Assembly (NCBI RefSeq): GCF_000821085.1
Contig: NZ_CCXR01000001.1
Location: forward strand, 4,385,001 to 4,449,000
Length of the DNA stretch: 64,000 nucleotides
Direction: 5' to 3'
Source: Bacillus sp. B-jedd
GTDB lineage: Bacteria > Bacillota > Bacilli > Bacillales > Cytobacillaceae
Shown: in pieces, positions 59,761 through 64,000 of the stretch
Numbering within the stretch: the stretch's first letter is position 1
Layout of the letters: each line of letters opens with the position of its first letter
Notes under the pieces: model-generated
Databases searched by the model: none
What the model was told of the DNA's origin: nothing
What the model saw: only the letters and a program-made list of their open reading frames with translations
Program-made: the position numbers and the translations under genes

Positions 59761-61371
59761 ATGGAGCCGGTAAAACAGGGGCAAAACCTTTTTAAGGGAG
59801 CTTTTATTCTTACAGCTGCCGCATTATTCACCAAACTATTAAGCGCCGGGTACCGGATTCCCTTCCAAAATATTGCCGGGGACATCGGTTTTTATATATA
59901 TCAGCAGGTTTACCCCTTTTACGGGGTCGCCATGGCGCTTGCGACAACAGGTTTTCCTGTCGTCCTCTCAAAATTATATGCCGAAGAAAAAAAGCGCGGA
60001 CGCCAGCTGCTCGCGGCATCCTATTTGCTGTTGCAATTGTTCGGAATAATCTGTTTCGCCATCCTGTATGCCGGATCTGAATTTATAGCCCGCTGGATGG
60101 GCGATCCAGGACTAGCCATTTTATTGAGGACCGTTTCGGTTGTTTTCTTGCTTTTCCCCGCTATATCAGTCATGAGGGGATATTTCCAGGGGAAGGGTGA
60201 CATGGTCCCGACCGCATCATCACAAATTGGTGAACAGTCCATCAGAGTCATTACCATCCTGGCTATCGCCATCCTTTTTACTAAGCAAGGCCTTTCCCTC
60301 TATTACGTCGGTGCCGGGGCTATGTTCGGTTCGGTCACAGGCGGAATCGTGTCACTTATAATCTTGTTGCTCTTTCTGCGCAATCGGAAGCGTAGGAGCG
60401 GAGATTGGAATCCACGTGATTTTTTTATGCCTGCTTTTAAGGAAATAAGGCGGATAGCGGGCATACTCGGACCGCAGGGTCTGGCCATCTGCATCAGCAG
60501 CCTGCTGATGGTATTCATTCAATTGGGCGATGCGCTTAACCTCTATTCACTTCTGGTCGAAAAAGGCATAGCACCTCTTAAGGCTAAGGAGCTAAAAGGA
60601 GTATTTGACCGGGGGCAGCCGATGATCCAGCTTGGCCTTACGGCGGCCTCGACAATTTCCCTGTCTCTCGTTCCGCTCATCGCAAGCATCAGGCTGAATA
60701 AAAATAAACAGTTCCTTGTACATAAAATCCGCCTCGCCATGCGGGTAACGGCGGTAATCGGGGTCGGGGCGGCCGCAGGGCTTTGGGGCATCGCCCGGCC
60801 GACAAATATCATGTTATTCGAGAATAGTAACGGTACAGATGTGCTGGCAGTACTAAGTGTGGCAATCCTATTCAGTTCCATCGCCATGACAGCCTCTTCC
60901 ATTCTCCAGGGAAGGGGGGTTCTTTTCCCTCCTGCCGCGGCCGTACTGTCAGCCTTTCCGCTGAAATATGCATTAAACCTCGTTTTAGTTCCCAGGTTTG
61001 GAACAATCGGGGCAGCGTGGGCCACGGCGATGACCCTGCTGCTCGTTTCTGCTGCGGTCGTCTTAATTTTGAAAAAAAATATCGGCGGCCCTGTATTTGA
61101 AAGATTGTTTTTGAAAAAACTGCTTATAGCCGCCGTTGCGATGATCGTTTTTTTAAAAGCTTTCATCGCTGGAACAGAATTTTTATATGTACTGGAAAGT
61201 GAACGTCTGGCTGCTTCTGTCCAAGCCTTGGTTTCCTGTTTTCTTGGGGCGTTCCTTTACATTTTTATCATTATAAGAGGCGGTGTTTTCCGGGAGGATG
61301 AGCTGGCGCTATTTCCTTTAGGAAGCAAATTGGGCTTATTGCTGCCACACGATAGGAGTCGGATAAGATGA
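59761..61371 (+). CDS. yabM: polysaccharide/lipid flippase YabM (SpoVB/MOP family)
   Basis: Integral membrane protein of the MOP exporter superfamily, 536 residues with about 14 hydrophobic segments. It opens with FKGAFILTAAALFTKLLSAGYRIPFQ, the SpoVB-like opening, then GFYIYQQVYPFYGVAMALAT. Likely moves a lipid-linked sugar; the substrate is unknown. ATG 59761 after GAAGGAGA. Overlaps mazG by 4 nt. Confidence 0.9.
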   Translation: MEPVKQGQNLFKGAFILTAAALFTKLLSAGYRIPFQNIAGDIGFYIYQQVYPFYGVAMALATTGFPVVLSKLYAEEKKRGRQLLAASYLLLQLFGIICFAILYAGSEFIARWMGDPGLAILLRTVSVVFLLFPAISVMRGYFQGKGDMVPTASSQIGEQSIRVITILAIAILFTKQGLSLYYVGAGAMFGSVTGGIVSLIILLLFLRNRKRRSGDWNPRDFFMPAFKEIRRIAGILGPQGLAICISSLLMVFIQLGDALNLYSLLVEKGIAPLKAKELKGVFDRGQPMIQLGLTAASTISLSLVPLIASIRLNKNKQFLVHKIRLAMRVTAVIGVGAAAGLWGIARPTNIMLFENSNGTDVLAVLSVAILFSSIAMTASSILQGRGVLFPPAAAVLSAFPLKYALNLVLVPRFGTIGAAWATAMTLLLVSAAVVLILKKNIGGPVFERLFLKKLLIAAVAMIVFLKAFIAGTEFLYVLESERLAASVQALVSCFLGAFLYIFIIIRGGVFREDELALFPLGSKLGLLLPHDRSRIR

Positions 61372-62834
61372 CAAAAACGATTGAAATTCTTGGTCTGGGA
61401 GCGGGTGGCTTGGACCAATTGCCGCTTGGTGTTTACAGAAAGTTAATGAGTGGCGGAAGGGTCTTTCTCCGAACGAAGGAGCATCCGGTAGTTGCTGAAC
61501 TTGAAGAAGAAGGATTTACGTATACTTCTTTTGATTCCATATATCAAAAGCATGATTCATTTGAAACGGTGTATGAGGAAATTTGCGAAGTTCTTCTCGC
61601 CGAAGCTGCTGGTGGGCCGATTGTTTATGCAGTCCCGGGACATCCGCTCGTGGCGGAAAGGGCCGTTCAGCTTCTTTTAGAAGCTGAAGCCAGGCTGGAG
61701 AATGTCACTATCCGGTTCGGAGGCGGGCAAAGCTTTCTCGACGCACTGTTCCAAGCTTTAAAAATCGACCCTGTCGAAGGTTTTCAGCTTCTTGATGGGA
61801 CCGCGTTGAGACCCGAACAGCTTCAGCTCGAACAGCATATGTTCATCAGCCAGGTTTATGACAGGATGATTGCCTCAGACGTAAAGTTGACATTGATGGA
61901 ACGGCTTCCTGACGAATATGAAGTTTATATTATTACGGCTGCGGGGAGTACTGCTGAGAAAATAGAAAAAGTTCCGTTGTATGAACTTGACCATAAAACA
62001 GAATTGCACAATCTCGTTACCCTTTATGTGCCGCCTGTAAAAAAGGAAGAGCTGCTTCTGGGTGAGTTTTCGAAGCTCAGGGACATCATCGCTACGTTGC
62101 GGGGACCGCAGGGCTGCCCATGGGATAAAGAACAGACTCATGAGTCACTTAAAAAGTACTTGATCGAGGAAACCTACGAAGTCATTGAGGCAATTGACAG
62201 CGGGGATATCGATCATCTCGTCGAGGAATTGGGCGATGTTCTACTTCAAATCATGCTGCATGCGCAAATCGGTGAAGACGAAGGTTATTTTGCCATTAAC
62301 GATGTTGTTCGATCAATCTCCAGCAAAATGATTCGAAGGCATCCACACGTTTTCGGCAACCGGACAGCCGAAACTGCTGAAGATGTACTTGCGAACTGGC
62401 AGGAAATAAAGGCTCTCGAAAAAGGATCGGAAAAGAGTGAATCCCTTCTTGACGGCATTCCCAAATCCCTTCCGGCCTTGCTGAAGGCCTTTGAATTGCA
62501 AAAAAAGGCGGCAAAAGCAGGATTTGACTGGCAGGAAATCGGCCCGGCCTTCGAGAAGGTAAAAGAGGAGCTTCATGAGTTTGAAGCCGAACTGGAGGGT
62601 GAACAGCTTTCACTGGCAAAAAAGGAGTTTGGCGACCTGCTCTTCGCTTTCGTAAATGTTGCCCGGTTCCTTGATATTCACCCGGAAGAATCCTTAATAG
62701 AAACAAATGAAAAATTCACCAGGCGCTTCCGGTATATTGAAGAAAAAGTGAAAGCCAGCGGCCGCCCCTTCGAGGACTATACCCTCGAAGAACTCGACCA
62801 ATACTGGGACGAAGCCAAACAAAACGGACTCTGA
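61368..62834 (+). CDS. mazG: nucleoside triphosphate pyrophosphohydrolase MazG (YabN)
   Basis: 488-residue fusion: an N-terminal tetrapyrrole-methylase-like domain (1-220; IEILGLGAGGLDQLPLG, YAVPGHPLVAERAVQLL) and C-terminal MazG NTPase (about 240-485; GCPWDKEQTHESLKKYLIEE, EELGDVLLQIMLHAQI, then a second helical half with KKEFGDLLFAFVN). It removes non-canonical NTPs. Metal-binding EExxE and ExxD motifs are intact. In B. subtilis rqcP follows at once; here repeat copy D intervenes. Confidence 0.95.
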   Translation: MTKTIEILGLGAGGLDQLPLGVYRKLMSGGRVFLRTKEHPVVAELEEEGFTYTSFDSIYQKHDSFETVYEEICEVLLAEAAGGPIVYAVPGHPLVAERAVQLLLEAEARLENVTIRFGGGQSFLDALFQALKIDPVEGFQLLDGTALRPEQLQLEQHMFISQVYDRMIASDVKLTLMERLPDEYEVYIITAAGSTAEKIEKVPLYELDHKTELHNLVTLYVPPVKKEELLLGEFSKLRDIIATLRGPQGCPWDKEQTHESLKKYLIEETYEVIEAIDSGDIDHLVEELGDVLLQIMLHAQIGEDEGYFAINDVVRSISSKMIRRHPHVFGNRTAETAEDVLANWQEIKALEKGSEKSESLLDGIPKSLPALLKAFELQKKAAKAGFDWQEIGPAFEKVKEELHEFEAELEGEQLSLAKKEFGDLLFAFVNVARFLDIHPEESLIETNEKFTRRFRYIEEKVKASGRPFEDYTLEELDQYWDEAKQNGL

Positions 62835-62911
62835 CATGAACGTTTAAATCTTATTGGAGATTCCGTTGATTGGAGCAAAGTAACTGGAGCAAAAAGTTAT
62901 AATGCATGATT

Positions 62912-63192
62912 CTATTTAGGTTGAACTTAATAATTACATTATATTTAAGTTGAATAGCGGGTTGATTGGAGCTCAGGCATGTAGACTCCTCGAAAACGCT
63001 ATCGCGTTTCCTTCGTGCAAAGCCCATTCGAGGAAGCCTGATGTCCTACGGGATAGAGCGGCAAGTGGAGACCCCGCAGGAGCTTTACTCCGAGTAGGCT
63101 CCACTGACGCCCCGTGGAAAGCGAAATGCCCGGAGCGGAAATCAACCACCCCGAACCTGTCGGAATATCAATTTTTAGTTCAACCTAAATAG
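62912..63192. repeat. structured intergenic repeat, copy D with perfect 16-bp ends
   Basis: 281-nt element with perfect terminal inverted repeats CTATTTAGGTTGAACT (62912-62927) and AGTTCAACCTAAATAG (63177-63192). The core has GGTTGATTGG...GGAAATCAACC and GGCAT/ATGCC. As in copy C, an extra arm follows GACTCC: CCTCGAA-AACGC-tatc-GCGTT...TTCGAGG. It fills nearly all the 384-nt mazG-rqcP gap; no gene is seen in the rest. Confidence 0.88.
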
Positions 63193-63218
63193 TAAAGAGA
63201 CTAAAAGGGGGAAAAAAG

Positions 63219-63485
63219 ATGAGGCTCGATAAATTCTTGAAGGTATCACGAATCATAAAAAGAAGAACACTCGCCAAAGAAGTATCCGACCAGGGAAGAA
63301 TCCTCGTAAACGGCAAGGAAGCAAAAGCAAGCACAACCGTAAAAGAAGGAGACGAACTAACCATCCGTTTCGGCCAACGGATTGTAACAGCAAAAATAGA
63401 GCGGATCCAGGAAACAACACGTAAGGACGAAGCAGCGGAAATGTATACAATTTTAAAGGAAGAAAGGGTCCAATCCGAAGGGTAA
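63219..63485 (+). CDS. rqcP: S4-domain ribosome quality-control protein RqcP (YabO)
   Basis: 88-residue S4 RNA-binding protein acting with RqcH in adding C-terminal alanine tails to peptides on stalled 50S subunits. It opens MRLDKFLKVSRIIKRRTLAKEV and contains VNGKEAKASTTVKEGDEL, the S4 core. GGGGG before the ATG. Confidence 0.95.
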   Translation: MRLDKFLKVSRIIKRRTLAKEVSDQGRILVNGKEAKASTTVKEGDELTIRFGQRIVTAKIERIQETTRKDEAAEMYTILKEERVQSEG

Positions 63486-63521
63486 TGGTATAAAAGGGCT
63501 TGTTCTATTTCCCCCTCCGAT

Positions 63522-63554
63522 TACATAGTATGTACAAAATATAGTATGTACAAA
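63522..63554 (+). repeat. direct repeats with palindrome before yabP
   Basis: ATAGTATGTACAAA occurs at 63525-63538 and 63541-63554, a 16-bp period. The first lies in the perfect 13-bp palindrome TACATAGTATGTA (63522-63534). May be an operator for the sporulation genes yabP-yabQ; no known motif matches. Confidence 0.7.
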
Positions 63555-63573
63555 GTGATTCGGGGGATGAACA

Positions 63574-63876
63574 ATGAACCAATATTACGATACGACCGGA
63601 AACAAAGGGACAGTGCCTGACCATGATATCATCATGAGAGGGCGGAGGCTTCTTGATATAACAGGAGTCAAACAAGTTGAAAGTTTCGACAATGAAGAGT
63701 TCCTTCTGGAGACTGTGATGGGTTTTTTATCGATAAAAGGACAGAATCTGCAAATGAAAAACCTGGATGTCGATAAAGGGGTAGTATCCATTAAAGGAAA
63801 AGTTTACGAACTTGTGTACCTCGATGAACAGCATGGGGAAAAAGCTAAAGGGTTCTTTAGCAAGTTATTCCGATGA
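63574..63876 (+). CDS. yabP: sporulation protein YabP
   Basis: 100-residue YabP/YqfC-family protein made in the mother cell. GRRLLDITGVKQVESFDNEEFLLET and MGFLSIKGQNLQMKNLDVDKG are typical. Its role in spore coat or cortex assembly is inferred from the family. GGGGG before the ATG; overlaps yabQ by 4 nt. Confidence 0.93.
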   Translation: MNQYYDTTGNKGTVPDHDIIMRGRRLLDITGVKQVESFDNEEFLLETVMGFLSIKGQNLQMKNLDVDKGVVSIKGKVYELVYLDEQHGEKAKGFFSKLFR

Positions 63877-64000
63877 CACTTACCACACAGTTTATCACGA
63901 TGGCGGCCATGATCGCTTCAGGAATACTTTTTGGAGCGATGCTCGATACGTACCAGCGTTTTTTAAATCGGCCGAAACGGAAAAGCTGGATTGCCTTTAT
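63873..64000 (+). CDS. yabQ: spore cortex protein YabQ, N-terminal part
   Basis: Cut by the window end. The first 42 residues begin MTLTTQFITMAAMIASG and contain a membrane segment (about 5-24), then GAMLDTYQRFLNRPKRKSW, matching YabQ, a mother-cell membrane protein required for cortex formation in B. subtilis. ATGA overlap with yabP. Confidence 0.9.
   Translation, partial: MTLTTQFITMAAMIASGILFGAMLDTYQRFLNRPKRKSWIAF

Noticed and set aside
62950..63192. 80-codon ORF inside repeat copy D
   Set aside because: Lies wholly in the structured repeat and shares no frame with copies A or B.

Overview
The window comes from the chromosome of an endospore-forming low-GC Firmicute of the Bacillaceae. 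The gene order from yaaC to yabQ is essentially that of the origin-proximal region of Bacillus subtilis: yaaC-guaB-dacA-pdxST-serS-tRNA-Ser-dgk/dck-yaaH-tadA-scr-dnaX-ebfC-recR-yaaL-bofA-rrn-csfB-yaaO-tmk-darA-holB-ricT-yabA-trmN6-yazA-rsmI-abrB-metG-yabD-yabE-rnmV-ksgA-yabG-veg-sspF-ispE-purR-ridA-spoVG-glmU-prs-ctc-pth-fin-mfd-spoVT-yabM-mazG-rqcP-yabP-yabQ. Sporulation genes (bofA, csfB, yaaH, yabG, sspF, spoVG, fin, spoVT, yabP, yabQ) show that it makes spores. I do not name a species.

Layout. 1-1650: 3' half of a 23S rRNA gene fused to a 5' truncated 5S. 1750-13503: purine biosynthesis operon with a PurR operator, a sigma-A promoter and a guanine-class riboswitch with terminator. It lies between an rRNA operon and yaaC, not at its B. 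subtilis location, and it lacks purB. 13474-29078: yaaC, guaB, dacA, pdxST, T-box/serS, tRNA-Ser, the deoxynucleoside kinases, the spore hydrolase yaaH, tadA, SRP RNA, dnaX-ebfC-recR and bofA. 29280-31526: a second rRNA operon with complete 16S and 5S, but only about 61 nt of 23S. 31750-38883: csfB to rsmI, with DNA replication (holB, yabA), c-di-AMP sensing (darA) and RNA modification. 38956-64000: abrB, metG, rRNA maturation (rnmV, ksgA), sporulation genes, cell-wall and PRPP supply (glmU, prs), repair (mfd), polysaccharide export, mazG, rqcP and the coat genes yabP/yabQ (yabQ cut by the window end).

How it fits together. Prs makes PRPP, the pur operon turns PRPP into IMP, and GuaB commits IMP to GMP. 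PurR senses PRPP and has paired PurBoxes with the same 18-nt gap before both purE and its own gene. The purE leader adds a guanine riboswitch, so the window holds most of the purine supply chain and its controls.

The main unexplained structure is a family of four non-coding intergenic repeats (near 16.2, 21.5, 50.2 and 63.0 kb). They have co-varying hairpins, and three carry terminal inverted repeats around TAGGTTGAA, with modular extra arms in two. Other points: the missing purB, the two rRNA truncations (assembly collapse or real), a nested hairpin enclosing the bofA ribosome binding site, and an undescribed 67-residue ORF translationally coupled to sspF.
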